Shown one piece after another: positions 1-10,051 of a stretch of DNA of 64,000 bases. This DNA is from Enteractinococcus helveticum. Its GTDB lineage: Bacteria > Actinomycetota > Actinomycetes > Actinomycetales > Micrococcaceae. Numbering within the stretch: the stretch's first letter is position 1; each line of letters begins with the position of its first letter. The translations under genes and the position numbers were made by a program. The notes under the pieces were generated by a model that had not been told where the DNA came from, did not search any database, and worked only from the letters and a program-made list of their open reading frames with translations. The DNA is taken from contig NZ_DYXC01000072.1 in NCBI RefSeq assembly GCF_020742345.1, positions 183,458 to 247,457 on the forward strand, read 5' to 3'.

Positions 1-972
1 GGTAATGAACTGTATGAAGCCGCAGCCCAGGCCGGCGTCCAACTATCCTTCGAGGCCGCCGTTGCCGGGGCCATTCCGATTCTGCGACCGCTGCGCGACT
101 CCTTGTCGGGCGACCGGGTCACCCGCGTTATGGGCATTGTCAACGGGACCACGAACTACATTCTGGACCAAATGGACACCACCGGGGCCTCGTTTAATGA
201 TGCGCTGGCTGAAGCTCAACGCTTAGGCTATGCCGAAGCCGATCCAACCGCTGATGTTGGGGGAGAAGACGCCGCAGCCAAGGCCGCGATCCTGGCACAC
301 CTGGCCTTTCATGCACCGTTTACCCTGGACCAGGTCTATACCGAAGGCATCGCCGAAATCACTGACCTGGATCACAAGGCTGCTGCCAGTGCCGGCTACA
401 TTATCAAGCTGCTGGCCATCGCTGAACAACTCGATGACCCCGCCGGTGTGGTGCTGCGCGTGCACCCAACCCTGCTGCCACGACAACACCCGCTGGCTTC
501 GGTTCGCGACGCCTATAACGCCGTGTTTGTCGAAGCCGAAAACGCCGGCGAATTGATGTTCTATGGTCCCGGCGCCGGTGGAGCGCCAACCGCATCCGCC
601 GTGATGGGCGATGTGATGTCAATCGCCAAGCGCAAACTGCGCGGTGGTCCAGGCCGTACCCACACCGCACGCCGGGAGCTGGATTCCCTGGAGATTGGTG
701 AAACCACGACCCGCTACATGATGGTCGTACGGGCCGCTGATGCACCGGGTGTCCTGGCCAAGGTTGCCGGCACCTTTGCTGAGCACAACGTGTCGATCAA
801 ATCAATGAATCAGACCCCAGATGTGGCCTCAACCGAAGAACACAAGACCGCACTGCTATCGTTTATCACCCACCGTGCCAAGGAATCTCAGTTGGCTAAA
901 ACACTTGAAGCAACTAAATCACTGGACGTCGTTGACGACGTGTTGTCCGTCATGCGGGTCGAAGGTAAATGA
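1..972 (+). CDS. hom: Homoserine dehydrogenase, 3' part
   Basis: The reading frame is open from the first base, so the gene starts outside the window; at least 323 C-terminal residues are present. Homoserine dehydrogenase reduces aspartate semialdehyde to homoserine with NAD(P)H, in the threonine/methionine branch of the aspartate pathway. The family core is visible: GxxNGTTNYIL (near nt 130-165) and the catalytic stretch around ADPTADVGGEDAAAK, then a C-terminal ACT domain (from about nt 715) that in the longer actinobacterial enzymes mediates threonine feedback inhibition. Its stop overlaps the thrB start by four bases (ATGA), so the two are translationally coupled. The identification is secure; the missing part is the NAD-binding Rossmann domain. 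Confidence 0.96.
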   Translation, partial: GNELYEAAAQAGVQLSFEAAVAGAIPILRPLRDSLSGDRVTRVMGIVNGTTNYILDQMDTTGASFNDALAEAQRLGYAEADPTADVGGEDAAAKAAILAHLAFHAPFTLDQVYTEGIAEITDLDHKAAASAGYIIKLLAIAEQLDDPAGVVLRVHPTLLPRQHPLASVRDAYNAVFVEAENAGELMFYGPGAGGAPTASAVMGDVMSIAKRKLRGGPGRTHTARRELDSLEIGETTTRYMMVVRAADAPGVLAKVAGTFAEHNVSIKSMNQTPDVASTEEHKTALLSFITHRAKESQLAKTLEATKSLDVVDDVLSVMRVEGK

Positions 973-1952
973 TCGTGGCATCACCGGCCACTACACCACC
1001 AGCTAACCGGGTCCCAGTTGGCATCGTTGCCAAAATTAAGGTACCGGCCACTTCGGCGAACCTCGGGCCCGGCTTCGACAGCGCAGGCGTTGCGGTAGCA
1101 CTGTTTGATGAATTGGAAATCCGCACCACGGAGGCAGGGTTTAGCGCAACCGTTGAGGGCGAGGGACACAACTACCTGCCCACCGATGCCCGGCATCTGA
1201 TCATCACCCAAATTCGTGCCCGACTGGAACAACTCGGCTGGCATCTGCCCGGTCTGGAACTACACGCCATCAACCGAATTCCACACTCTCGTGGTCTAGG
1301 ATCTTCGGCCGCCGCACACATTGCAGCCGCCCTGGCCGTCAAAGCCCTGTTGCCCCAGCACTGTGACATCACCAACGAAGATCTGTTGCAGTGGGCCTCT
1401 GAAGCCGAAGGCCACCCGGATAATGTGGCCCCGGCGGTCTATGGCGGGCTGACCTTTTCCTGGAGTGAGTCAGACAACGACGGCGTCAAATATTATCGCA
1501 GCCTGCAGCTCACCGCGCACAAAGCGGTGACCCCCGTTGTTGCTATTCCATCCAAGCCGTTGTCCACGGCGGCCGCCCGAACCCTGCTGCCGGCTAGCGT
1601 GCCCTACACTGAAGCCGTAGCCAATGCTTCGCGAGCAGCGTTATTAGCCCCCGCGATGACGACAAACCCGGAATTGCTATTGGCCGCCACCGAAGACTGG
1701 TTACACCAAAAATATCGGCAACCATCAATGCCCGAAACCCTGGCCCACATCGCCGCATTGCGTGACCAAGGACATGCCGCCGTCGTCTCCGGAGCCGGCC
1801 CAACCCTGTGCGTTTTCGCTGCGGATTCGGCCGAAGCCAACGTTGTCGCGGACAAGCTAACCCAGCGGGCAGCGAAATCTGAGCAACACTGGGATGTTAG
1901 GATTCTGCCTGTAGCCGCTCAAGGTGCTACCATGGAAGTATTCCGGCCATAA
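969..1952 (+). CDS. thrB: Homoserine kinase (GHMP family)
   Basis: The 327-residue protein phosphorylates homoserine to O-phosphohomoserine, the penultimate step to threonine, in the cytosol. The GHMP kinase ATP loop is visible as PHSRGLGSSAAAH (about residues 101-113), and the N-terminal KVPATSANLGPGFDSAG motif and the C-terminal SGAGPTLCVF motif are both present. The start was taken at the ATG that overlaps the hom stop. Threonine synthase does not follow, so thrC must lie elsewhere or upstream. A weak terminator-like hairpin follows. Length is a little above the usual 300-310. Confidence 0.96.
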   Translation: MIVASPATTPPANRVPVGIVAKIKVPATSANLGPGFDSAGVAVALFDELEIRTTEAGFSATVEGEGHNYLPTDARHLIITQIRARLEQLGWHLPGLELHAINRIPHSRGLGSSAAAHIAAALAVKALLPQHCDITNEDLLQWASEAEGHPDNVAPAVYGGLTFSWSESDNDGVKYYRSLQLTAHKAVTPVVAIPSKPLSTAAARTLLPASVPYTEAVANASRAALLAPAMTTNPELLLAATEDWLHQKYRQPSMPETLAHIAALRDQGHAAVVSGAGPTLCVFAADSAEANVVADKLTQRAAKSEQHWDVRILPVAAQGATMEVFRP

Positions 1953-2010
1953 CGAGAACGTTTTACGGTTTGGAGCTTTTCTGAACCGATCGTATTCGGC
2001 CTGGTTTTTA

Positions 2011-2034
2011 CCGCAGTTCTGCGGAAAGTTTTTG
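2011..2034 (+). terminator. Weak terminator after thrB
   Basis: A short hairpin (CCGCA and TGCGG arms around a GTTC loop) is followed by AAAG and a run of five T. It lies about 60 bases after the thrB stop. The stem is only 5-6 bp, so its strength is doubtful. Confidence 0.4.
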
Positions 2035-2084
2035 ATAACCCATCATCCTAGATGTCAGGTTATCCAACACGATAGACACCTCCG

Positions 2085-2121
2085 TTGACACTACTGTGCA
2101 ACATGAGGTGCTCGCTATATT
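2085..2121 (+). promoter_or_regulatory. Candidate promoter elements upstream of rho
   Basis: The 272-base gap before rho contains a perfect TTGACA at 2085-2090 and a TATATT at 2116-2121. The 25-base spacing is too long for one standard promoter, so they may belong to two start sites. About 100 bases of untranslated leader would follow, consistent with the leader-based self-control known for rho genes (inference). Confidence 0.35.
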
Positions 2122-2224
2122 GCAATCACACCACGACAATCTGACGTAACCACAGTCGCGTCAGGCTTGTTATCAAATCTGCGGGTATCTTAAAGCCCGT
2201 ACCGACGAGGGGGAAGGAACCTTC

Positions 2225-4315
2225 GTGACTGAACAAGACACAATGCAGGCACCAACCGAAAATGGGTCTGCTGGCCTGGGTAGCCTCAAATTGACCCAAC
2301 TTCGAGACTTAGCGTCGCAGCTGGGTATCACTGGTATCTCCCGGATGCGCAAAGCCCAGCTGGTAGAAGTCATCACCGACCACCAGCGCGGCGGTGGCAG
2401 TACTGAACGTCCAGCTGCCCAAAAAGCCAAGACCGCCGAGGCAAAACAAACCAAGACGGCAGAATCTAAACAAGACAAGGCTGCCGAATCAAAATCGCAA
2501 AAATCGCGGACAACTTCGCGGGCCAAGAAGCCCGGCACCAAGGCATCCGACACCGCTGCCGTAACTGATCAGACGCAGACCAAGTCTGACTCCACCAAGG
2601 AAAAATCGGCTGACCAGCAAGACCAAGAACAGCTGGACATTCAACAAGACACTGGCGCTGAAGAATCCAAGCAGCGCCAGCAACAGTCCGGCCGTGGACG
2701 CCGCGGTGGCCGCAGCCAGCAATCACGTAACGACAAAACCGCACGCGAAGAGTCGACCCCCAAGACCGACAACGCCGAGCAGCAAGACGACGAAAAAGCT
2801 GATGAGCAAGGGTCCAGCCAGCGTGGCCGCGGTCAACGCACCCGAAATCAGCAGCGTCGCGATCAAGAACGCCAACGCCGTGATTCTCGGGACGATCAAG
2901 ACTCATCTGAGGATCAGGAAACCGATGCATCCGGTGACGACAAACAGGACGGTTCTCGCCGTCGTCGTGATGATGACCAGCGCAACCAGCGCCGTCAGCG
3001 TCAACGCGATCGCAACCGCTCGCGTGATCGTCGTCGTGATCAGGATCATGACCAAGATTCCGATGACGATCAGCAGCAACACGACGTTTCTGAAGATGAA
3101 TCGCTCGTACCGATCTCCGGCATCCTCGACGTGCTCGACAACTATGCATTCGTGCGCACTTCGGGCTACCTGCCCGGTCCCAACGATGTCTACGTATCCA
3201 TGGCCATGGTCAAACGCTATGGCCTGCGCAAAGGTGACGCAGTACGCGGCCAGGTTCGTGCCCCGGGCGAAGGTGACGATGGTAGCAACCAGGGCGGTGG
3301 CCGCGGACGCGGTGGCCGTGGTGGACGCAACCGTCGCAGTGGTGGCGGTGGCAATCGTCAGAAATTCAATGCGCTGGTCAAACTTGACTGGGTCAACGGC
3401 CAAGAAGCCGTAGAAAACCCCAACCGTGTTGAATTCAACAAACTTACCCCGCTGTACCCCAAAGAACGCTTGCGGTTGGAAGATAATAATCCAAAAGACA
3501 TGGGCCCACGCCTGGTGGACCTCGTCGCACCGATTGGCAAAGGTCAGCGCGGTCTGATTGTCTCACCACCAAAAGCCGGTAAGACAATGATGCTCCAATC
3601 CATTGCCAACGCCATCACCACCAATAACCCCGAGGTCAAACTCATGATGGTGCTGGTGGATGAGCGTCCAGAAGAAGTCACCGACATGCAGCGCTCGGTC
3701 CGCGGTGAAGTCATCGCGTCAACATTCGACCGCCCGGCCGAAGACCACACCACAGTTGCTGAACTGTCGATCGAACGTGCCAAGCGCATGGTAGAACTCG
3801 GCCACGACGTCGTCGTCCTGCTGGACTCGATGACCCGTCTGGGCCGTGCCTACAACCTGACCGCACCAGCCTCGGGCCGAATCCTATCCGGTGGTGTTGA
3901 CTCGGCAGCACTGTACCCACCCAAGAAATTCTTTGGTGCAGCCCGAAATATCGAAGGCGGCGGTTCGCTGACCATTCTGGCCACCGCCCTGGTTGAGACC
4001 GGGTCGCGCATGGACGAAGTGATTTTCGAAGAGTTCAAGGGAACCGGCAACATGGAACTGCGCCTGTCCCGCGAACTGTCAGAACGTCGTATCTTCCCAG
4101 CCATCGATATCAACGCATCGGGTACCCGACGCGAAGAAAACCTGTTGACCGCAGAAGAAATTCGCATCATGTGGCGGCTGCGCCGCGTGCTGTCCGGTCT
4201 GGAAACCCAGCAGGCTCTGGAACTGTTGACTTCCAAGCTCAAAGAAACCGAAACCAACGCGGAATTTCTGATGCTGGTCTCCAAGACCACTCTGCGTGGT
4301 CAGACAGAATCTTAG
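2225..4315 (+). CDS. rho: Transcription termination factor Rho with long low-complexity insertion
   Basis: Rho is the hexameric RNA-dependent ATPase that ends transcription. This one has 696 residues, against 419 in E. coli. Order of parts: a SAP-like N-terminal segment (residues about 18-55), a roughly 230-residue insertion very rich in Gln, Asp, Arg, Lys and Ser, the cold-shock-like RNA-binding domain (about 295-390, itself carrying an Arg/Gly-rich loop), and the RecA-type motor with Walker A SPPKAGKT at 447-454, the Walker B/VLLDSM region and the SGGVDS stretch. Translation begins at GTG 2225 behind a GAGGGGGAAGGAAC ribosome binding site. Actinobacterial Rho proteins commonly carry such an insertion; it is known in other species to add RNA binding. 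A strong terminator follows. Confidence 0.97.
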   Translation: MTEQDTMQAPTENGSAGLGSLKLTQLRDLASQLGITGISRMRKAQLVEVITDHQRGGGSTERPAAQKAKTAEAKQTKTAESKQDKAAESKSQKSRTTSRAKKPGTKASDTAAVTDQTQTKSDSTKEKSADQQDQEQLDIQQDTGAEESKQRQQQSGRGRRGGRSQQSRNDKTAREESTPKTDNAEQQDDEKADEQGSSQRGRGQRTRNQQRRDQERQRRDSRDDQDSSEDQETDASGDDKQDGSRRRRDDDQRNQRRQRQRDRNRSRDRRRDQDHDQDSDDDQQQHDVSEDESLVPISGILDVLDNYAFVRTSGYLPGPNDVYVSMAMVKRYGLRKGDAVRGQVRAPGEGDDGSNQGGGRGRGGRGGRNRRSGGGGNRQKFNALVKLDWVNGQEAVENPNRVEFNKLTPLYPKERLRLEDNNPKDMGPRLVDLVAPIGKGQRGLIVSPPKAGKTMMLQSIANAITTNNPEVKLMMVLVDERPEEVTDMQRSVRGEVIASTFDRPAEDHTTVAELSIERAKRMVELGHDVVVLLDSMTRLGRAYNLTAPASGRILSGGVDSAALYPPKKFFGAARNIEGGGSLTILATALVETGSRMDEVIFEEFKGTGNMELRLSRELSERRIFPAIDINASGTRREENLLTAEEIRIMWRLRRVLSGLETQQALELLTSKLKETETNAEFLMLVSKTTLRGQTES

Positions 4316-4328
4316 CAAGCATGCTGAA

Positions 4329-4367
4329 ACCATCGCGCGACCAGATACGGTTGCGCGATGGTTTTTT
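4329..4367 (+). terminator. Rho-independent terminator after rho
   Basis: A 14-bp stem (4329-4342 with 4349-4362, one G-T pair) with an AGATAC loop is followed by six T. It is a strong intrinsic terminator. Confidence 0.9.
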
Positions 4368-4403
4368 CATCTGCACTAAGATTTCAACTACGAGGTACCA
4401 AAT

Positions 4404-5495
4404 ATGATCTTCGATTCCATCAATAACCTGTTAGAAGAACATGCCGAGCTCACCGAAAAAATGGGAGACCCGGCAGTCCACGCAGACCAAGCCCTGGCAC
4501 GTAAAGTCGGACGGCGCTTTGCCGAGTTGGAAAAAATCGTCAAAGCCCATAAACGCTGGCAACAACTCGGCCAAGACCTAGAAGACACCAAAGAACTCGC
4601 CGAAGAAGACGCGGACTTTGCAGCCGAAATTCCGGGGCTGGAAGCCAGTTACGAAGAAGCCAGCGAACTGCTACACCGGCTGCTGATTCCACGTGATCCC
4701 GACGACGCCCGCAACGTCATTTTAGAAATCAAAGGTGGCGAAGGTGGCGAGGAAGCAGCCCTATTTGCTTCCGACCTTGCCAGAATGTACCTGCGATATG
4801 CCGAGCATAAGGGTTGGAAAACCGAGATCATTTCGGCCACCGAATCCGATCTGGGCGGCTATAAAGACGTCCACATCGGTATTTCATCCAATACCAACGA
4901 TCCGGCCGAAGGTGTGTTCGCACACCTGAAATTCGAAGGCGGCGTCCACCGCGTCCAACGAGTGCCCGTAACCGAATCCCAAGGACGTATTCACACATCA
5001 GCTGCCGGTGTCCTGGTGTTCCCGGAAGTCGATGAACCAGAAGAAATTGCTATCAACCAAACTGACCTGAAGATCGATGTGTATCGTTCCTCCGGTCCAG
5101 GTGGTCAGCACGTCAACACCACCGACTCCGCGGTGCGCATTACCCACTTGCCCACCGGCATCGTGGTGGCCATGCAGAACGAAAAATCCCAAATCCAAAA
5201 CCGTGAAGCAGCCATGCGTGTGCTGCGGTCGCGACTCTTGGCTTGGCAGCAAGAACAACTCGACGCCGAAGCCGCCGAGACCCGCGCCTCCCAGGTTCGC
5301 ACCATGGATCGGTCCGAACGCATTCGTACCTACAACTTCCCAGAAAACCGCATCGCCGATCACCGCACCGGATACAAAGCCAATAACCTGGATCGGGTGC
5401 TAGAAGGCGAACTGGATCCGGTTATTGATTCGTTGATCGAAATGGACGAAGCCGAACGTCTTGCCGCACTGGGCGAAAACTCCAAGGCCTCATGA
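4404..5495 (+). CDS. prfA: Peptide chain release factor 1
   Basis: RF1 reads UAA and UAG stop codons and triggers release of the finished peptide. The 363-residue length matches the family. The universal GGQ motif lies at residues 233-235 within [15 protein letters not shown], and the N-terminal coiled-coil segment is present. The Gln of GGQ is the substrate of PrmC, whose gene follows with a four-base overlap. The start is the first ATG, behind a GAGG ribosome binding site. Confidence 0.97.
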   Translation: MIFDSINNLLEEHAELTEKMGDPAVHADQALARKVGRRFAELEKIVKAHKRWQQLGQDLEDTKELAEEDADFAAEIPGLEASYEEASELLHRLLIPRDPDDARNVILEIKGGEGGEEAALFASDLARMYLRYAEHKGWKTEIISATESDLGGYKDVHIGISSNTNDPAEGVFAHLKFEGGVHRVQRVPVTESQGRIHTSAAGVLVFPEVDEPEEIAINQTDLKIDVYRSSGPGGQHVNTTDSAVRITHLPTGIVVAMQNEKSQIQNREAAMRVLRSRLLAWQQEQLDAEAAETRASQVRTMDRSERIRTYNFPENRIADHRTGYKANNLDRVLEGELDPVIDSLIEMDEAERLAALGENSKAS

Positions 5496-6427
5496 CCGAC
5501 GTCAACCAGGTGATCCGCCTGGTTCAAAACCACTTGAGCCAGGCGGATATTGACTCGCCACAGGCCGAGGCGGCGACGATCGTTGCTCATGTTCTAGGTA
5601 TTTCCCGTGGCCGACTCGGAGTACTCCGGGCGCTAGCAGAACGGCTCGATGCTAAGGCTGTAGAACAAATTACCCAACTTGCCAAAGCTCGCGCCACGCG
5701 CACACCACTGCAATATTTGATCGGTACCGCCGCGTTCTATGGCCTCGAGGTCAAGGTCGCACCCGGGGTGTTTATTCCTCGAGTCGAAACTGAAATCCTG
5801 GTTGAAACCACGCTCCGACATTTCGCGTCACACCCCGGACCACTGAAGATTCTCGACCTGTGTACTGGCACGGGCGCCATCGCCGCAGCTCTAGCCGAGC
5901 AGTTGCAGCAGCGGAACATCCCTACACAGCTGTGGGCGATCGATATCTGCCCCCAAGCAGCCCAACTTGCCGACGAAAACACCACACAGTACAACGTTTC
6001 CGTATTGTGCGCAGATGCCACCGACCATCACAACGTCATCACAGCAGCGCCCGAACTTGCACCGTTGCGAGCACAAATTGACGCGGTCGTCGCCAATCCG
6101 CCCTATATTCCCACCACGACGCCGGTCACACAATACGAAGCCGAACAAGACCCCGACCTTGCCCTATACGGTGGGTCAGCGGATGGCACGGCCATCCCGT
6201 TGCGCATTGCCGAACAGGCGGCCGGATGGCTTGCACCGGGCGGGTTTTTCATGATGGAACATGACCACACCCACGCCCAACAACTCGTGGATGCACTCAC
6301 CGCTGACCCCGCATGGGAACAACCACAAACCGTCAAAGATCTCACCGGTGCCCAGCGATTCGTTATGGCAATTCGCACACCATCGGTGAAACCAACACCG
6401 AATTCATCCCCAACCCTGGCACAATAA
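5492..6427 (+). CDS. prmC: Release factor glutamine N5-methyltransferase
   Basis: PrmC uses S-adenosylmethionine to methylate the glutamine of the GGQ motif of release factors 1 and 2. In the 311-residue protein the SAM-binding glycine motif reads [12 protein letters not shown] and the substrate-binding signature NPPYIP is present (near residue 197). A family-typical N-terminal helical domain precedes them. The ATG overlaps the prfA stop (ATGA), so enzyme and substrate are translationally coupled. Confidence 0.95.
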   Translation: MTDVNQVIRLVQNHLSQADIDSPQAEAATIVAHVLGISRGRLGVLRALAERLDAKAVEQITQLAKARATRTPLQYLIGTAAFYGLEVKVAPGVFIPRVETEILVETTLRHFASHPGPLKILDLCTGTGAIAAALAEQLQQRNIPTQLWAIDICPQAAQLADENTTQYNVSVLCADATDHHNVITAAPELAPLRAQIDAVVANPPYIPTTTPVTQYEAEQDPDLALYGGSADGTAIPLRIAEQAAGWLAPGGFFMMEHDHTHAQQLVDALTADPAWEQPQTVKDLTGAQRFVMAIRTPSVKPTPNSSPTLAQ

Positions 6428-6432
6428 CTATC

Positions 6433-7146
6433 GTGACTCAGCTGTTCGACGCCCAACAATCAGACCAACGGACCGCCGCCATTGCCGCGGCGAGTCAAGC
6501 CATCGGCCAACGTGAACTCATCGTCCTACCCACCGACACCGTCTATGGTGTAGGTGCCGATGCGTTTAGCCCCCAAGCGGTGGCTGTGCTCTTGGCAGCC
6601 AAGGGACGCTCACGGCAATCACCGCCGCCAGTGTTAATCGCCAATATGCAGGTCTTGGATGCACTAGCAGCCGAGATCCCACCCACCGGCAGACAACTTG
6701 CTGAAGCCTTCTGGCCCGGTGCCCTAACGCTGATCTTCAACGCCCAACCCTCACTCTCCTGGGACCTTGGTGAAACCCACGGCACCGTTGCACTACGGCA
6801 ACCGGCAGATGAACTCACCCAACACATCCTGCAAAATACCGGACCACTGGCAGTATCCTCTGCCAACCGGCACGGTCAGCCAGCAGCAACCACAGTCCAC
6901 CAAGCCCAAGAGGCCCTAGGAGAATCCATAGCCGTTTACATTCACGACGGTGATCGTGTGGCACAACCAGCATCCACCATTGTAGATTGCACGGTTACTC
7001 CGCATCGGGTCCTGCGTGCCGGCGCCATCACCATCCAACAGCTCCGCGAAGTCGTTGCCGATGTATTAGACATCAATGACCCCCAACCAACACCTGATGC
7101 CGGGCCATCAGAACCCCCGGCATCGGAGGATTCTTCGTCCTTATGA
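6433..7146 (+). CDS. L-threonylcarbamoyladenylate synthase (TsaC/Sua5/YrdC)
   Basis: The 237-residue protein belongs to the YrdC/Sua5 family, which makes threonylcarbamoyl-AMP from threonine, bicarbonate and ATP for the t6A modification of tRNAs reading ANN codons. The signature PTDTVYGVGADAF and the following KGR and SANRHG segments are seen. GTG 6433, five bases after the prmC stop, is preferred; an ATG further upstream would overlap prmC by over 100 bases. The C-terminal tail (DPQPTPDAGPSEPP and on) is low complexity, and there is no full Sua5 domain. The stop overlaps the next start (ATGA). Confidence 0.93.
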   Translation: MTQLFDAQQSDQRTAAIAAASQAIGQRELIVLPTDTVYGVGADAFSPQAVAVLLAAKGRSRQSPPPVLIANMQVLDALAAEIPPTGRQLAEAFWPGALTLIFNAQPSLSWDLGETHGTVALRQPADELTQHILQNTGPLAVSSANRHGQPAATTVHQAQEALGESIAVYIHDGDRVAQPASTIVDCTVTPHRVLRAGAITIQQLREVVADVLDINDPQPTPDAGPSEPPASEDSSSL

Positions 7147-8330
7147 AGGTCTATCTCGCCATCGTGGCCATCACCGCGCTGATCAGTTTCGCACTGACCC
7201 CGATGGCACGCATGTTAGGTGTTCGCGGACGCGTCTACACACCCACGCGCAAACGTGACATGCACCGCGAACCCATCCCCAAACTTGGGGGAGCAGCCAT
7301 GGCGTTAGCGGTCATGATCGTCCTGGGGGCTGGTTCACTGATCCCATTTTTATCCGGGATCTACCAAGCGCCCATTGTCGGGATCTTATTGGCAATTCTG
7401 GTCACGCTCATCATGGGTGTGGCAGATGATCTGTGGGACTTACACTGGATCATCAAATTTGCTGGCCAAATACTGGCCGCAGGCATTGTGGCGGCAGCTG
7501 GGATCCGCGTGGAAGCCATGCCGGTTGGCTGGATCCACGTTGATAATGAACTCGCGCAGATCGTTATTACCATTTTCGTTATTGTGCTTACGATCAATGC
7601 GTTCAACTTCATTGATGGACTTGATGGACTGGCAGCCGGTGTGGCCATCATCGGTGGGTCAGCCTTCTTTATTTACAGTTACATCCTCACCAGAACCATC
7701 AACGCCTATGACTACTCCAACCTGGCAACCCTGCTGACTGCGCTACTCATCGGCGCCTGCCTGGGCTTTCTACCGTTTAATTTCCATCCGGCACGCATCT
7801 TCATGGGAGAAGTCGGTGCCCAGCTCATTGGCTTGCTCATGGCCACCGCTGCCGTGGCCGTCACAGCAGATCTGGGAGCACTAGAAGGTTTCCGCTTCCG
7901 GAACATTCCCGCCTATATGCCGATCTTGCTGCCCCTAGCCGTCATGATCCTGCCGCTATTGGATCTGTTTATGGCTGTGCTTCGCAGAACAGCACGACGA
8001 AGCTCCCCATTTAGTGCCGATCGTGGCCACATCCACCACAAACTCGTCGACGGCGGCTACACTCACCGACAAGCAGTACTACTGCTGTACTTATGGACCT
8101 TTGTCGTTGGATACGGTGCTGTTTCGCTGACGTATTTCCCAGCAGAGATCGTTATATCCGTAACAATCGTCGCTTTGGCACTGCTTATTTTGCTAACGCT
8201 TCGACCTTGGATGGCGCGACGGGCCTATTATCGACGACTCAATCAGCTGCGCGCAGCACGTGCTGCCGAACGAGCGCTGAATCAATCGGCAGAACAAGGT
8301 GACACACATGGCAAAGAAACCCGTCAATAA
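7143..8330 (+). CDS. Undecaprenyl-phosphate GlcNAc-1-phosphate transferase (WecA/TagO-like)
   Basis: This 395-residue polytopic membrane protein is a glycosyltransferase family 4 member (MraY/WecA superfamily). It would transfer a sugar-1-phosphate from a UDP-sugar to the lipid carrier at the inner face of the membrane, the first step of wall polymer or teichoic acid synthesis. Diagnostic motifs are VADDLWD (Mg-binding Asp pair), NFIDGLDGLAAG and the late RGHIHHKL loop. The last suggests a WecA/TagO-type rather than MraY-type acceptor. Its position just before the atp operon is conserved in actinobacteria. About 10-11 hydrophobic segments are visible. Confidence 0.92.
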   Translation: MKVYLAIVAITALISFALTPMARMLGVRGRVYTPTRKRDMHREPIPKLGGAAMALAVMIVLGAGSLIPFLSGIYQAPIVGILLAILVTLIMGVADDLWDLHWIIKFAGQILAAGIVAAAGIRVEAMPVGWIHVDNELAQIVITIFVIVLTINAFNFIDGLDGLAAGVAIIGGSAFFIYSYILTRTINAYDYSNLATLLTALLIGACLGFLPFNFHPARIFMGEVGAQLIGLLMATAAVAVTADLGALEGFRFRNIPAYMPILLPLAVMILPLLDLFMAVLRRTARRSSPFSADRGHIHHKLVDGGYTHRQAVLLLYLWTFVVGYGAVSLTYFPAEIVISVTIVALALLILLTLRPWMARRAYYRRLNQLRAARAAERALNQSAEQGDTHGKETRQ

Positions 8331-8715
8331 ACGTGGCTGGTGGGGGATCCTGATCCACGCCTCGTGGCCCACCTTCATCGGCATTGTTATCACCGCTGTG
8401 TCTTTCACCTTGGTCGAAAACGCTGACGCCGGACTCTCAGCGCTGATTGCCGGCATGATCGTCTGGGTCTTATCAGCTATCACTGTGTTGCTGATCGCCC
8501 TTGTGTGGCAACGGCGTCGGCATTTGGCGATCCCCGTGGCGATGGGAGTTTTTGTCGCCAAAATTGTCATCTTAGGATTTTTGCTCGCCCTGGTGCCTGC
8601 CCCAGACTGGTTACATACCGTCGGAGCTGCTATTGGAGCCCTCGTTGCGATCGTGATCTGGCAAGGCGCAGAAGTTCTTATATTTATCAATACCCGACGT
8701 TTGATCTACTCATAG
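8308..8715 (+). CDS. AtpI-like four-helix membrane protein
   Basis: The 135-residue protein has four hydrophobic segments (roughly residues 14-34, 44-64, 77-97 and 103-123) and basic ends. Size, topology and position upstream of atpB fit the loosely conserved AtpI family, thought to help assemble the c-ring or import Mg, though sequence similarity to AtpI is weak by eye. ATG 8308 is chosen because AAGGTG lies six bases before it; GTG 8299 is the alternative. The gene overlaps the end of the upstream transferase. Confidence 0.7.
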   Translation: MAKKPVNKRGWWGILIHASWPTFIGIVITAVSFTLVENADAGLSALIAGMIVWVLSAITVLLIALVWQRRRHLAIPVAMGVFVAKIVILGFLLALVPAPDWLHTVGAAIGALVAIVIWQGAEVLIFINTRRLIYS

Positions 8716-8848
8716 TCCTTCAGATCAATGTGATTAAGACAACAGAAAGGGGCTGTGATACCCAGTGATTAACGCTCTGACAAGGTGTTTTGTTGGAATT
8801 TTTCGACATCACGTAGAAATAGTGTGAGTAATATCTCATACGATTTGC

Positions 8849-8918
8849 TAGATTGTACAAGCAACGTCGTTCCAAATAAGCGACTCAATGCGACACAGGT
8901 TAGTGTTTTTGCTAGACT
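8849..8918 (+). promoter_or_regulatory. Two extended -10 boxes in the leader of the atp operon
   Basis: The 320-base gap 8716-9035 has no convincing gene and is visibly more AT-rich than its flanks. It holds two near-copies of one promoter-like motif, TTTGCTAGATT (TAGATT at 8849-8854) and TTTTGCTAGACT (TAGACT at 8913-8918), 64 bases apart. Both carry the TGN extension of strong -10 elements. No good -35 is seen. They are the best candidates for tandem atp operon promoters. Confidence 0.5.
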
Positions 8919-9035
8919 ATCCAAGGGCAAAAACGCGTTGAATATCGCAACTGCCTACAACAACACTCCGGCAACATCCCCGAAGCAGGTTCAAAAACCT
9001 AAACCTCCCCGTGGGATTCTTAAGAGAGGATTTGC

Positions 9036-9878
9036 GTGCTTCCACTCGTGCTAAGTTATCTCCCCACGCAGGGATACGTGCCGCCCACGATCGACGATGC
9101 GCACCCGCCAGATATCATTCCGTGGATGGCTGAGTACGGCACCGGGTTCGGCAAACAGATGGTGATGATCATTCTGTCGGTCATTCTCATCTGGGCACTG
9201 TTTGGCATCGCAATGCGCAAACCATCCCTGGTGCCAGGTCGACTTCAGTGGATCGCTGAATCCGGCTACGCCTTCGTTCGCAACGGCATGGGTCGCGACA
9301 TTCTCGGTGAGAAACATTTCCGTCAGTGGGTACCACTGCTGTTTGCGACCTTCTTCTTCGTACTTTTCAATAACCTATTCGGTGCAATCCCGATTTTGCA
9401 GTTGCCATCGTTCTCGCATGCTGGTGCCGCATACTCGATCGCCATCATCATGTACATCGTGTGGATCGGCGTCGGCCTGCGTCACCATGGCATCAAGTAC
9501 TTCAAATTGGCTGTCGTCCCACAGGGTGTTCCCGGTTGGATTCTGCCACTGTTGGTTCCACTGGAAATCATCTCGAACTTCATCGTTCGTCCGCTGACAC
9601 ACTCACTGCGTTTAATGGCCACCATGCTGGCCGGTCACATGATCGTTATGCTGGCTGGCTCCGGTGCGGAATACCTCATCACTCAAACTGACAGCATTCT
9701 CAACGCTGGTCTTGGTATCGGTGTCATTATCGGTTCGGTTGCACTGTACTTCTTGGAACTATTAATCATGGTGCTGCAGGCATTCGTCTTTACCTTGCTG
9801 ACGGCGCTGTATATCCAAGGGGCAATTGATGCCCAGCCGGAACCTGCAGTAGACACGTCAACGACTGTCGCGGCGTAA
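9036..9878 (+). CDS. atpB: ATP synthase subunit a
   Basis: Subunit a forms the two proton half-channels beside the c-ring of the Fo sector. The 280-residue protein has five or six strongly hydrophobic segments, and the essential channel arginine is in the HSLRLMATMLAGHM segment of the fourth or fifth helix. The usual Asn of the RLxxNMxAG motif is Thr here. GTG 9036 is the start, with AGAGAGGA just upstream. It is the first gene of an atpBEFHAGDC operon in the normal actinobacterial order. Confidence 0.95.
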   Translation: MLPLVLSYLPTQGYVPPTIDDAHPPDIIPWMAEYGTGFGKQMVMIILSVILIWALFGIAMRKPSLVPGRLQWIAESGYAFVRNGMGRDILGEKHFRQWVPLLFATFFFVLFNNLFGAIPILQLPSFSHAGAAYSIAIIMYIVWIGVGLRHHGIKYFKLAVVPQGVPGWILPLLVPLEIISNFIVRPLTHSLRLMATMLAGHMIVMLAGSGAEYLITQTDSILNAGLGIGVIIGSVALYFLELLIMVLQAFVFTLLTALYIQGAIDAQPEPAVDTSTTVAA

Positions 9879-10051
9879 CTGCAAACGGTTTGCCTACAAT
9901 TCAATATTTGATACAGAAATTTGGCGATTCGGACTTACGGATCGCAACGGTGAGATACACGCCGTGAAATATCTTCCTGGTACCGGTACCCATCGGATCC
10001 CCGCCGGGAACCCTCCACAACCTGCCTGTTAGGCATCTTGAAAGGAACACA

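Noticed and set aside
404..745. Long antisense frames within hom and many other genes
   Set aside because: They lie opposite strongly conserved coding sequence, lack ribosome binding sites and look like shadows of the real gene.
2466..3149. A 227-codon minus-strand frame inside the rho insertion
   Set aside because: It arises from the repetitive Gln/Asp/Arg codons of the insertion; the plus-strand frame is clearly rho.
3790..3830. Frequent GACGACGTCG-type stretches in many places
   Set aside because: They may reflect Asp/Val/Arg codon usage. A genome-wide count against a codon-shuffled background would be needed; I did not count them.
8785..9054. 89-codon frame in the atp leader
   Set aside because: It overlaps the atpB start, has no ribosome binding site and its product resembles nothing; the region is better explained as a leader.
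9979..9990. GGTACCGGTACC palindrome between atpB and atpE
   Set aside because: Short, GC-balanced and without neighbours that make it a likely operator or terminator.
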